A stretch of DNA of 16,790 nt, from NCBI GenBank assembly GCA_035499355.1, contig DATJYZ010000357.1:1-16790 (forward strand), in the 5' to 3' direction. A program made the translations under genes and the position numbers. The notes beneath the pieces are model-generated. The model did not search any database. It was not told where the DNA came from and saw only the letters and a list, made by a program, of their open reading frames with translations. Position 1 is the first letter of the stretch. Each line of letters starts with the position of its first letter. This stretch comes from JAEUPI01 sp035499355 (GTDB lineage Bacteria; Pseudomonadota; Gammaproteobacteria; Burkholderiales; Burkholderiaceae_C). Below, in pieces: positions 1 through 6,791 of this stretch.

Positions 1-582
1 CTTGATCGCCTTGACCATGTCGGTGCCGATGTAGCCCGGGCTCACCGTGTTCACGGTGACGCCCTTGCTCGCCAGCTCTTGCGCCAGCGCCATCGTGAAG
101 CCGTGCATGCCGGCCTTGGCGGCCGAGTAGTTGGTCTGGCCGGCCTGGCCCTTCTCGCCGTTGACCGAGCTGATCTGGATGATGCGGCCCCAGCCCTTCT
201 CGATCATGCCCGGCACCACCTGCTTGGTGACGTTGAACATGCTGGTCAGGTTGGTGCTGATCACCGCGTCCCAGTCCTCGCGAGTCATCTTCACGAACAT
301 GCGGTCGCGCGTGATGCCGGCGTTGTTGACCAACACGTCGATCGCGCCGTGTTCGGCGATGGCCTTGGTGAAGGCCTGCACCGTCGAATCCCAGTCGGCG
401 ACGTTGCCGACCGAGGTGTAGAAGGTGTAACCCAACGCCTTCTGCTCGCCGATCCACTTGGTGTAGTCGCGGGTCGGGCCGCAGCCGGCGATGACCTTGA
501 AACCGTCCTTGTGCAGGCGCTGGCAGATCGCGGTGCCGATGCCGCCCATGCCGCCGGTGACGTACGCCACTTTCTGTGCCAT
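1..582 (-). CDS. phaB: Acetoacetyl-CoA reductase PhaB (3' end beyond window)
   Basis: NADPH-dependent reductase that converts acetoacetyl-CoA to (R)-3-hydroxybutyryl-CoA, the second step of PHB synthesis; cytoplasmic. 194 codons are visible out of about 246 usual for the family, and the C-terminus lies left of the window. It is a short-chain dehydrogenase: the Rossmann motif TGGMGGIG is at residues 9-16, NNAG at 86-89, and the catalytic Ser138/139, Tyr152 and Lys156 are in ISS...NYSAAK. SPGYIGTDMV near the visible end is typical of PhaB. The ATG at 582 is preceded by a GGAGAG Shine-Dalgarno. It is the third gene of phaC-phaA-phaB, 86 bp after phaA, with a hairpin in the gap. FabG is the main alternative, but the residues after the Rossmann motif and the operon context favour PhaB. 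Confidence 0.96.
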   Translation of the reverse strand, partial: MAQKVAYVTGGMGGIGTAICQRLHKDGFKVIAGCGPTRDYTKWIGEQKALGYTFYTSVGNVADWDSTVQAFTKAIAEHGAIDVLVNNAGITRDRMFVKMTREDWDAVISTNLTSMFNVTKQVVPGMIEKGWGRIIQISSVNGEKGQAGQTNYSAAKAGMHGFTMALAQELASKGVTVNTVSPGYIGTDMVKAIK

Positions 583-618
583 TGCTTCTCTCCTTCGAAT
601 CCTTCGTCGTGCTTGCAG

Positions 619-641
619 CCTGATCCGCGGCGCGGATCAGG
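619..641 (-). other. Perfect hairpin in the phaA-phaB gap
   Basis: Perfect inverted repeat with 10-bp arms (CCTGATCCGC / GCGGATCAGG) and a 3-nt loop, between the phaA stop and the phaB Shine-Dalgarno. No T-tract follows on the minus strand, so it is not a classic intrinsic terminator. It could stabilise or process the message, or attenuate transcription into phaB. The structure is seen directly; the role is inferred. Confidence 0.6.
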
Positions 642-668
642 TCAATCGGGTTCGCCCTCAGCCTGGCG

Positions 669-1850
669 TCAGCGCTCGACGGTCAGTGCAACCCCCATGC
701 CACCGCCGATGCACAGCGACGCGATGCCCTTCTTGGCACCGCGACGCTGCATTTCGTGCAGCAGCGTCACCAGGATGCGGCAGCCCGACGCACCGATCGG
801 GTGGCCGATCGCGATGGCGCCGCCGTTGACGTTGACCTTGCTGACGTCCCAGCCCATCTCCTTGTTCACCGCACAGGCCTGCGCCGCGAACGCCTCGTTG
901 ATCTCGAGCAGGTCGAGGTCGGCGGGCTTCCAGCCGGCGCGCTGCAGCGCCTTGGTCGAGGCCGGTACCGGGCCCATGCCCATGTAGGCCGGGTCGAGTG
1001 CGACGGTGGCGTAGCTGGCGATGCGCGCCAGCGGTTGCAGGCCGAGTTGATCGGCGCGCTTGGCGCTCATCACCAGCACCGCGGCGGCGCCGTCGTTGAG
1101 GCCCGATGCGTTGCCCGCGGTCACGCCGCCGGCCTTGTCGAACGCCGGGCGCAGACCAGCCAACGCTTCGGCGCTGGTTTTCTTGTTGATGAACTCGTCG
1201 GCGGCGAAGACCACCGGATCGCCCTTCTTCTGCGAGATGCTGACCGGCACGATCTCGCCCTTGAAGCGGCCGGCCTCCTGCGCGGCGGCGGCCTTCTGCT
1301 GGCTGGCCAGCGCCAGCGCATCCTGCTGCTCGCGCGTGATGCCGAACTTCTTGGCCACGTTCTCGGCCGTGATGCCCATGTGGTACTGGTTGTAGACGTC
1401 CCACAGGCCGTCGGTGATCATCGAGTCGACCAGTTTCCAGTCGCCCATCCGCTGGCCGTCGCGCGAACCGGGCAACACGTGCGGCGCCAGGCTCATGCTC
1501 TCCTGGCCGCCGGCGATCACGATCTCGCTGTCGCCGTCGCGGATGGCCTGCGTCGCCAGCATCACCGCCTTGAGGCCCGAGCCGCACACCGCGTTGATGG
1601 TCAGCGCCGGCACCCCTTGCGGCAGGCCCGACTTGATGACCGACTGGCGCGCCGGGTTCTGCCCGGAGCCGGCCTGCAGCACCTGGCCGAGGATGACCTC
1701 GCCCACCTGGTCGGCCGCGACGCCCGAGCGCTCGAGCAGGGCCTTGATGACGGTGGCGCCGAGCTCGGGTGCCGGGGTCTTGGCGAGCGTGCCGCCGAAC
1801 TTGCCCACCGCGGTGCGCGCAGCGGAAACGATGACGATTTCTGATGCCAT
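669..1850 (-). CDS. phaA: Acetyl-CoA C-acetyltransferase (beta-ketothiolase) PhaA
   Basis: Condenses two acetyl-CoA into acetoacetyl-CoA, the first step of PHB synthesis; cytoplasmic, tetrameric in the family. 393 residues, the usual biosynthetic thiolase length. The acyl-accepting Cys89 is in NAVCGSGLKAV. The second active-site block has NEAF (318-321), His350 in GGAIAIGHPIGASG and Cys380 in SLCIGGGMG, giving the Cys-His-Cys set expected for thiolase II. The ATG at 1850 has AGGA about 9 nt upstream. It lies about 125 bp after phaC and 86 bp before phaB on the same strand. A degradative acetyl-CoA acetyltransferase (AtoB) is possible from sequence alone, but position in a phaCAB operon makes PhaA the clear call. 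Confidence 0.97.
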   Translation of the reverse strand: MASEIVIVSAARTAVGKFGGTLAKTPAPELGATVIKALLERSGVAADQVGEVILGQVLQAGSGQNPARQSVIKSGLPQGVPALTINAVCGSGLKAVMLATQAIRDGDSEIVIAGGQESMSLAPHVLPGSRDGQRMGDWKLVDSMITDGLWDVYNQYHMGITAENVAKKFGITREQQDALALASQQKAAAAQEAGRFKGEIVPVSISQKKGDPVVFAADEFINKKTSAEALAGLRPAFDKAGGVTAGNASGLNDGAAAVLVMSAKRADQLGLQPLARIASYATVALDPAYMGMGPVPASTKALQRAGWKPADLDLLEINEAFAAQACAVNKEMGWDVSKVNVNGGAIAIGHPIGASGCRILVTLLHEMQRRGAKKGIASLCIGGGMGVALTVER

Positions 1851-1889
1851 GGGTCTGTCCTTCTCAGTGGTGCAACACGAATCAAGCGG

Positions 1890-1967
1890 GCACCGCGGGT
1901 CCGGCTTTGCCGGGCCGCTGGTGCTGCCCCCTCGAGGGGGAGGCGGCCGCCAGGCCGCTGCGGGGGT
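1890..1967. repeat. GC-rich multi-hairpin REP-like element between phaC and phaA
   Basis: This stretch of the phaC-phaA gap is a chain of inverted repeats. There is an imperfect long hairpin at 1890-1924 (GCACC...GGTGC outer arms, GTCCGGC-TTT-GCCGGGC core), a 14-nt palindrome CCCCCTCGAGGGGG at 1927-1940, and a 6-bp stem GCGGCC/GGCCGC at 1943-1958, followed by GCGGGGGTGG. From memory, similar CCCCCTCGAGGGGG...GGGGGTGG elements recur between genes in Comamonadaceae and relatives. A truncated, inverted copy of its right half sits at 9131-9156, which supports a dispersed repeat. It may form a processing or stabilising structure in the phaCAB mRNA. Confidence 0.6.
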
Positions 1968-1975
1968 GGGTCATC

Positions 1976-3676
1976 TCATGCTTTTTGCTTCACGTAGCGG
2001 CCGGGGGCCGGCTCGATCGGCTTGTACTTGCGGCTGCCGGGTGACTTGGGTGCGACGACCATCGGTCCGCCCTGTGCCTCGAGCCAGGCCGACCAATCGT
2101 TCCACCAGCTGCCGGGCTTCTCGGTGGCGGCCTCGAACCAATCCTTGGCGCTGGGGACGATCTTGTCGTTGACCCAGTAGCTGCGCTTGTTCTTGCTCGC
2201 CGGGTTGATCACGCCGGCGATGTGGCCCGAGGCACCGAGCACGAAGCGGCGCTTGCCCTTCACCAGGCCGGTGGACTGGTACGCCGAGGTCCACGGCACG
2301 ATGTGGTCCTCGCGCGAGGCATAGATGTAGGTCGGGATCTCGATGGTGCCGAGGTCGACCTTCTCGCCGCACACGGTGAGCTTGCGCGGCTGGCGCAACT
2401 CGTTCTGCAGGTACAGGTGGCGCAGGTACCAGCAGTACATCGGGCCGGGCAGGTTGGTGCCGTCGCCGTTCCAGTACAGCAGGTCGAACGGCGGCGGCGC
2501 CTCGCCCTTGAGGTAGTTGCCCACCACGTAGTTCCACACCAGATCGTTGGGGCGCAGGAAGCTGAAGGTGGTGGCGAGTTCCTTGCCTTTCAGCAAGCCC
2601 GGGCCATTGGGCGCCTGCTCGCCGATGGTGACTTCGCGCATCTGCACCGTCGGTTCGTCGACGAAGACGTCGAGCACGCCGGTCTCCTTGAAGTCGAGCA
2701 GCGTGGTCAGCAGCGTCAACGAGTGCGCCGGGCACTCCCCGCGCGCAGCCAGCACGGCCAGCGCGGTGGCGATGATGGTGCCGCCGACGCAGAAGCCCAG
2801 CACGTTGAGGTCCTCGGTGCCGACGATCTCGCGCACCACGCGGATCGCCTCGAGCGGGCCTTGCTCGATGTAGTCGTCCCACGTCAGCTCGACCATCGAC
2901 TCGTCGGGGTTGCGCCAGCTCATCACGAACACGCGATGGCCCTGCTCGACCGTGTAGCGGATCAGCGAGTTGTCGGGCTGCAGGTCGAGGATGTAGAACT
3001 TGTTGATGCACGGCGGCACCATCAGGAACGGCCGCTCATGCACCTTGGGCGTCAGGGGCTTGTACTCGATGAGCTGGAATAGCTTGTTCTCGAACACCAC
3101 CGAGCCCTCGCTGGTGGCGACGTTGCGGCCGACCTCGAACACGCTCTCGTCGGTCTGCGACACCGCGCCCTTGCGCAGGTCGTCCCACAGCTGGCGCATG
3201 CCCTGCGCGACGCTCTCGCCGTGGGTGTCGAGCGCCTTCTTCTGCGCCTCGGGGTTGAGCGCCATGAAGTTGGCCGGGCTCATGGCGTCGATCCACTGCT
3301 GGACGCCGAAGCGCACGCGCGCGCGCGTCTTGGCGTCACCCTCGATCGAATCGGCCAGTTGCATCAGCGTGCGCGCGTTGAGCAGGTACATCTGCGCGGT
3401 GTAGGCCGTCGCCGGGTTGGCCGCCCACTCGGGCGCGGCGAAACGCTTGTCGGCGATCGGCGCCGACGCCGGCTGCTTGCCGTCGGGCTGCGCGCGCGAC
3501 AGCGTCTGGTTCCACAACTCGCTCGCCTGCTTGACGTAGTCGGTCTGCAGATGACTGACCGCTTCGACCGGCAGCTTGAGCCCGGCGAATGACTTCCAGA
3601 AGTCGCCCACGGCACTGCCGAGCGCGCGTGCGTTCTCCGCCACCTGCTCGGGCGCCTTGACCGGCTTGCGTTTCAT
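1976..3676 (-). CDS. phaC: Class I poly(3-hydroxyalkanoate) synthase PhaC
   Basis: Polymerises (R)-3-hydroxyacyl-CoA, mainly 3-hydroxybutyryl-CoA, into PHA at the granule surface. 566 residues, near the usual class I length of about 580-600. An N-terminal PhaC_N region is followed by an alpha/beta-hydrolase catalytic domain. The lipase-like box GFCVGG carries the nucleophile Cys296. The other triad members are Asp457 (ASREDHIVPW) and His485 (GASGHIAGVI). All three are offset by the same 23 residues from the Cupriavidus necator triad (319/480/508, from memory). The ATG at 3676 has a perfect AGGAGG (3684-3689) 7 nt upstream. It is the first gene of phaC-phaA-phaB, so its 5' region is the likely operon promoter. 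Confidence 0.98.
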   Translation of the reverse strand: MKRKPVKAPEQVAENARALGSAVGDFWKSFAGLKLPVEAVSHLQTDYVKQASELWNQTLSRAQPDGKQPASAPIADKRFAAPEWAANPATAYTAQMYLLNARTLMQLADSIEGDAKTRARVRFGVQQWIDAMSPANFMALNPEAQKKALDTHGESVAQGMRQLWDDLRKGAVSQTDESVFEVGRNVATSEGSVVFENKLFQLIEYKPLTPKVHERPFLMVPPCINKFYILDLQPDNSLIRYTVEQGHRVFVMSWRNPDESMVELTWDDYIEQGPLEAIRVVREIVGTEDLNVLGFCVGGTIIATALAVLAARGECPAHSLTLLTTLLDFKETGVLDVFVDEPTVQMREVTIGEQAPNGPGLLKGKELATTFSFLRPNDLVWNYVVGNYLKGEAPPPFDLLYWNGDGTNLPGPMYCWYLRHLYLQNELRQPRKLTVCGEKVDLGTIEIPTYIYASREDHIVPWTSAYQSTGLVKGKRRFVLGASGHIAGVINPASKNKRSYWVNDKIVPSAKDWFEAATEKPGSWWNDWSAWLEAQGGPMVVAPKSPGSRKYKPIEPAPGRYVKQKA

Positions 3677-3868
3677 GCGTATGCCTCCTGGTCTTGGGTC
3701 TTGCGAGCCCGACCGTGCCGTCGCGCCGTTCGACTCGCTGTCTCGCCAGGGCCCAGTGATACGCCCTTCGCTTGCAGCCTGTCTACGATCGCTTGGGTTT
3801 GTACTGGGGGTACCTTACCGCAAGTTGGCGGCGCTTCCATTACGCAATACTGCTACTCACAATACAGA
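3677..3868. promoter_or_regulatory. Divergent intergenic region upstream of phaC
   Basis: About 190 bp between the divergent starts of phaC (minus) and the small membrane-protein gene (plus). It must hold the phaCAB promoter unless transcription enters from further upstream. The segment 3835-3870 is clearly richer in A+T than its surroundings, and GGTACCTTACC near 3810 is a short inverted repeat. I could not place a convincing -35/-10 pair on either strand, so no promoter coordinates are claimed. The AGGAGG for phaC lies at 3684-3689. Confidence 0.35.
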
Positions 3869-4123
3869 ATGCTCGCCGTTGCCCTGGGTTGGCTGTTCGT
3901 GGTCGCGGTCTACGCACTGGCGCACGCCACCGCGCCCGGTGGCACGGTGCTCGGCGCGCTGCTCGCCCTGGTGATCGGGTTGGCGCCGTTGGGCGTGGTG
4001 CTGTACATCGCGCAGATGGCGGCGCGGCGGCGCGCCCGCAGGACCGCCGCGTCAGCGGCGGATCCAGACCGCAGCGGCCATGCGCCCGGTGGCGCCGTCG
4101 CGTCGGTACGAGAAGAAGCGTGA
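3869..4123 (+). CDS. Small two-helix membrane protein, unknown function
   Basis: 84 residues with two hydrophobic segments (about 2-20 and 27-49). The second is followed by a strongly basic RRRARR stretch that suggests a cytoplasmic C-terminus by the positive-inside rule. The C-terminal tail (about 57-84) is polar and low in complexity, and its last 72 bp overlap the 3' end of pgeF on the other strand. The start ATG at 3869 was chosen because the hydrophobic pattern begins there; the open frame extends further 5' with no membrane or domain signal. No good Shine-Dalgarno is visible. I do not recognise the family. The hydrophobic core looks like real coding sequence, but the exact ends are uncertain. 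Confidence 0.5.
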   Translation: MLAVALGWLFVVAVYALAHATAPGGTVLGALLALVIGLAPLGVVLYIAQMAARRRARRTAASAADPDRSGHAPGGAVASVREEA

Positions 4124-4819
4124 GCGGTCTTGCACCGTGCACCATTGGCCGCCGCTGACGCGGCGCACGCCCAGCGCTGCCAAGCGGTCGCGCGCGAGGC
4201 CCGCGAGGTCGGCACGCCAGCGCGGGTCGCCGTCGGCGCGCGGTTGAAAGCGGAAGCGTGGGTGGCTGGCCGGCGTGGGATCGACACCGAACGCGCCGAG
4301 CACGTCGGAGCCGACCTCGAAGGCGTCGGGACCGATGCAGGCGCCGAGCCACGCCACGAGTTCGTGCGGCTCGCACGATGCACTCCGGCAGACGGCTTGC
4401 GCGCACCGCTCGACCACGCCCGCACTCAGGCCGCGCCAGCCGGCGTGCGCCGCGCCGACCGCCCGGCCTGCCGGGGCGGCGAGCAGCACCGGCAGGCAGT
4501 CGGACACCAGCACCGTGCAGGCGACGCCCGGCTCGTCGGTCCACGATGCATCGGCGGCCTCGGGCGGCGCGTCGGCCATCGACGCATCGATGCGCACCAC
4601 GCCATCGCCGTGCACCTGGCGCAGGAACACCGGCGTGGCACCGAGGACGGCGCCGAAGCGCGCCCGATTGGCCTGCACCGCGTCGAGCGCGTCGCCGCTG
4701 CCCCTGCCGAGGTTCATGCTGTCCCAGGGCGGCGCGCTGACGCCGCCGGCGCGCGTGGTCATGCTGGCGCCGACGCGCGCGTCGGCGTCCCACTGCGGCG
4801 CCAGCCAATCGGCGATCAC
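4052..4819 (-). CDS. pgeF: Purine nucleoside phosphorylase / polyphenol oxidase family protein (YfiH)
   Basis: Member of the YfiH/PgeF/LACC1 family, cytoplasmic zinc enzymes that act on purine nucleosides; older annotations say multicopper polyphenol oxidase. Family motifs in order: TTRAGGVS, QVHGDG, SDCLPVL, AAHAGWRG, GACIGPDAFEVG and FFSYRRDG. The metal-binding His/Cys/His fall at residues 70, 108 and 125 when the GTG at 4819 is used, almost the E. coli YfiH numbering (71/107/124, from memory). The frame can extend to a TTG at 4873, but those 18 extra residues are Arg-rich, unlike the family, and lie inside the preceding isomerase gene. The GTG start, 13 nt after that gene's stop, is therefore preferred. 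255 residues fits the family. Same strand as the isomerase and hydrolase genes upstream. Confidence 0.92.
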   Translation of the reverse strand: MIADWLAPQWDADARVGASMTTRAGGVSAPPWDSMNLGRGSGDALDAVQANRARFGAVLGATPVFLRQVHGDGVVRIDASMADAPPEAADASWTDEPGVACTVLVSDCLPVLLAAPAGRAVGAAHAGWRGLSAGVVERCAQAVCRSASCEPHELVAWLGACIGPDAFEVGSDVLGAFGVDPTPASHPRFRFQPRADGDPRWRADLAGLARDRLAALGVRRVSGGQWCTVQDRSRFFSYRRDGATGRMAAAVWIRR

Positions 4820-4832
4820 GATGCCCGTGCGA

Positions 4833-5465
4833 TCACTCCGCGTCCGGACACTTCGATGGCTGCGTGCCGGCAAACGCCGGCAACCGCATGCAGGCCTCGA
4901 ACACGCGCATCGCGTGCGGCACCTGGTCGGTGCGGCACTTCATGCGTTGCGCGTTGAAGATCTGCGGCACCAGGCAGCAGTCGGCCAGGGTCGGCGTGTC
5001 GCCGTGGCAATAGGGCGCCGGCTGTGCGGAGAGCTGACGCTCGACCACCTCGAGGCCGGTCTCGACCCAATGCTTGTACCAGCGGTCCTTGTCGGCCTCG
5101 GCGAGCTTGAGGTCGTGCACCAGGTAGCGCAGCACGCGCAGGTTGTTCAGCGGATGGATCTCGCAGGCGATGTCGAGCGCGAGCGCGCGCACGCGCGCGC
5201 GTTCGTGCGGCGCCTTGGGCAGCAGCGGCGGCTCGGGGTGCGTCTCGTCGAGGTACTCGATGATCGCCAGCGACTGCGTCAGCGAGTGGCTACCGTCGCG
5301 CAGCAGCGGCACCAGGCGCGACGCGGACACCGACGCGTACGACTCGTTGAACTGCTCGTTCTTCGTCAGGTGCACCGACTTGTAGTCGTAGCTCAGGCCC
5401 TTGAGCGCGAGCGCGATGCGCACGCGGTACGACGCCGACGAGCGGAAGTAGTTGTAGAGCTCCAT
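4833..5465 (-). CDS. maiA: GST zeta-class isomerase (maleylacetoacetate or maleylpyruvate isomerase)
   Basis: Glutathione-dependent cis-trans isomerase of ring-cleavage products: maleylacetoacetate in the homogentisate pathway or maleylpyruvate in the gentisate pathway; cytoplasmic. 210 residues, normal for the class. The thioredoxin-like N-domain has RSSASYRVRIAL at 8-19, the zeta active-site motif with Ala11 where many members have Cys, and QSLAIIEYLDE at 64-74. The helical C-domain has CEIHPLNNLRVLRYL and GDTPTLADCCLVPQ. Arg8, Arg110 and Arg174 align with the substrate-site arginines I recall for NagL of Ralstonia U2 (8/110/176). The ATG at 5465 lies 14 nt after the stop of the FAH-family gene, so the two are almost certainly cotranscribed. 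Fold and class are secure; the exact substrate is open. Confidence 0.92.
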   Translation of the reverse strand: MELYNYFRSSASYRVRIALALKGLSYDYKSVHLTKNEQFNESYASVSASRLVPLLRDGSHSLTQSLAIIEYLDETHPEPPLLPKAPHERARVRALALDIACEIHPLNNLRVLRYLVHDLKLAEADKDRWYKHWVETGLEVVERQLSAQPAPYCHGDTPTLADCCLVPQIFNAQRMKCRTDQVPHAMRVFEACMRLPAFAGTQPSKCPDAE

Positions 5466-5479
5466 CGTCCCAACCGTGC

Positions 5480-6172
5480 TCAGCCAACCTGCACTCTCAA
5501 TGTGCCCAGGCCGGCGATCTCGCCCTCCATCACGTCGCCCTTCACGACCGCGCCGACGCCGGCCGGCGTTCCGGTGTAGATCAGGTCGCCGGGCGCCAGC
5601 GTCCACAGCGACGACAGGTGCTCGATGATCTCGCCGACGTTCCAGATCAGGTCGCCCAGGTCGCCCTTCTGCTTGAGCTGGCCGTTGACCTTGAGCGTGA
5701 TCGCGCCCTTGCTGAGTTCGCCGGTCGAGGCGATCGCGTGCAGCGGCCCGATCGGCGCCGCCTCGTCGAACGCCTTGCCGCTGCACCACGGGCGACCTTG
5801 CTTCTTGGCCTCGTTCTGCAGGTCGCGGCGCGTCATGTCCAAACCCACCGCGTACCCCCAGATCAGGCGCGGGGCGTCGCTGGCGCGGATGTCGCGGCCG
5901 CCCTTGGCCAGCGCAACCACGAGCTCGATCTCGTGATGGAAGTTCTTGGTCGCACTCGGGTAGGCGATGTGGCCGGTCTCGCCCGCGGGCACCGGCACGA
6001 TGGTGTCGGCCGGCTTGGTGAAGAAGAACGGCGGCTCGCGGCCGCTGTGTCCCATCTCCTGCGCATGCTCGACATAGTTGCGGCCGACGCAGTAGATGCG
6101 GTGGACCGGGAACTGGCCACCGCCGTGCACCGGCACGGCGGGCGTCGCGGCGGGCTGGATCACATAGGCCAT
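5480..6172 (-). CDS. Fumarylacetoacetate hydrolase-family protein
   Basis: Small FAH-superfamily enzyme of 230 residues, like FAHD1 or fumarylpyruvate hydrolase (NagK) and much shorter than the roughly 420-residue classical fumarylacetoacetase. Mg2+/Mn2+-dependent C-C hydrolase fold. CVGRNYVEHAQEMG is at 28-41, FFFTKP at 49-54, the metal ligands Glu81, Glu83 (HHEIEL) and Asp112 (GLDMTRRDLQ) are present, then SGKAFDEAAPIGP (131-143) and YTGTPAGVG. The ATG at 6172 has GGAG about 9 nt upstream. It is followed within 14 nt by a maleyl-acid isomerase, so the pair would convert a maleyl compound through the fumaryl form to fumarate plus pyruvate or acetoacetate. An oxaloacetate decarboxylase or acylpyruvase role (FAHD1-like) cannot be excluded. 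Confidence 0.92.
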   Translation of the reverse strand: MAYVIQPAATPAVPVHGGGQFPVHRIYCVGRNYVEHAQEMGHSGREPPFFFTKPADTIVPVPAGETGHIAYPSATKNFHHEIELVVALAKGGRDIRASDAPRLIWGYAVGLDMTRRDLQNEAKKQGRPWCSGKAFDEAAPIGPLHAIASTGELSKGAITLKVNGQLKQKGDLGDLIWNVGEIIEHLSSLWTLAPGDLIYTGTPAGVGAVVKGDVMEGEIAGLGTLRVQVG

Positions 6173-6243
6173 GGTGTGTGCTCCGATGTCGTCAAAGGCT
6201 CGGCGGCGATCATGCCACCACCGACGCTACACTGATCGCCGCC
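6173..6243. promoter_or_regulatory. Divergent intergenic region, FAH gene / NUDIX gene
   Basis: 71 bp between two divergent start codons. On the plus strand a TACACT hexamer at 6228-6233 resembles a -10 box, but it lies only about 10 nt before the NUDIX ATG and no good -35 box sits 17 nt upstream. On the minus strand GGAG precedes the FAH-family start. Promoters for both directions must be here or inside the flanking genes, but are not resolved. Confidence 0.3.
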
Positions 6244-6789
6244 ATGCTGCTGCCTCGACGCATCAAGCACTGCCGCGCCTGCGGCGCGCAGATTGCGTAC
6301 CGGGTCCCGAGCGACGACAACCGCGAGCGCGCGGTGTGCAACGACTGCGGCACCGTGCACTACGAGAACCCGCTCAACGTCGTCGGCACGTTGCCGGTGT
6401 GGCAGGACCGCGTGCTGCTGTGCAAGCGCAACATCGAGCCGAGATTCGGCAAGTGGACGTTGCCGGCCGGCTTCATGGAGCTCGGCGAGACCACCGAAGC
6501 CGGCGCGTTGCGCGAGACCGACGAAGAGGCCGGCGCGCGCGTCGAACTGCAGGGATTGTTCACGCTGCTCAACGTGGTGGTGGTGGGCCAGGTGCATTTC
6601 TTCTATCGCGCGAAGCTGCTCGACACCGAGTTCAACCCCGGCTTCGAGACCAGCGAGACGCGGCTGTTCCTCGAGGAGGAGGTGCCGTGGGAACAACTGG
6701 CGTTCCGCACGGTTCGTGAAACCTTGCACCGATACTTCGAGGATCGTCGGCGCGGCGCGTTCGGCCTGCATTTCGCCGATATCGTGTGA
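6244..6789 (+). CDS. NUDIX hydrolase with N-terminal zinc ribbon
   Basis: Metal-dependent hydrolase of a nucleoside diphosphate linked to another moiety; cytoplasmic; substrate not predictable. 181 residues. Cys10, Cys13, Cys32 and Cys35 (HCRACG...VCNDCG) form a zinc ribbon like those in NADH pyrophosphatase-type proteins. The Nudix box (GX5EX7REUXEEXGU) is complete from Gly76 to Val100, with RETDEEAG carrying the catalytic glutamates. The ATG at 6244 begins just before the zinc ribbon; a GTG further upstream (6178) would add 22 residues without family support. No strong Shine-Dalgarno. Its stop lies 2 nt before the ABC exporter ATG, so the genes may be cotranscribed, although a functional link to secretion is not evident. 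Confidence 0.93.
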   Translation: MLLPRRIKHCRACGAQIAYRVPSDDNRERAVCNDCGTVHYENPLNVVGTLPVWQDRVLLCKRNIEPRFGKWTLPAGFMELGETTEAGALRETDEEAGARVELQGLFTLLNVVVVGQVHFFYRAKLLDTEFNPGFETSETRLFLEEEVPWEQLAFRTVRETLHRYFEDRRRGAFGLHFADIV

Positions 6790-6791
6790 CG

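Noticed and set aside
79..987. Plus-strand frame opposite phaB and phaA
   Set aside because: Shadow of two well-identified minus-strand genes; no domain or ribosome-binding support.
3701..3868. Upstream extension of the small membrane protein to ATG 3701
   Set aside because: The extra 56 residues show no domain or hydrophobic pattern and cover the likely phaC promoter region.
4820..4873. TTG start at 4873 for pgeF
   Set aside because: It would add 18 Arg-rich residues overlapping the isomerase gene and shift the metal-ligand numbering away from the family; GTG 4819 fits better.
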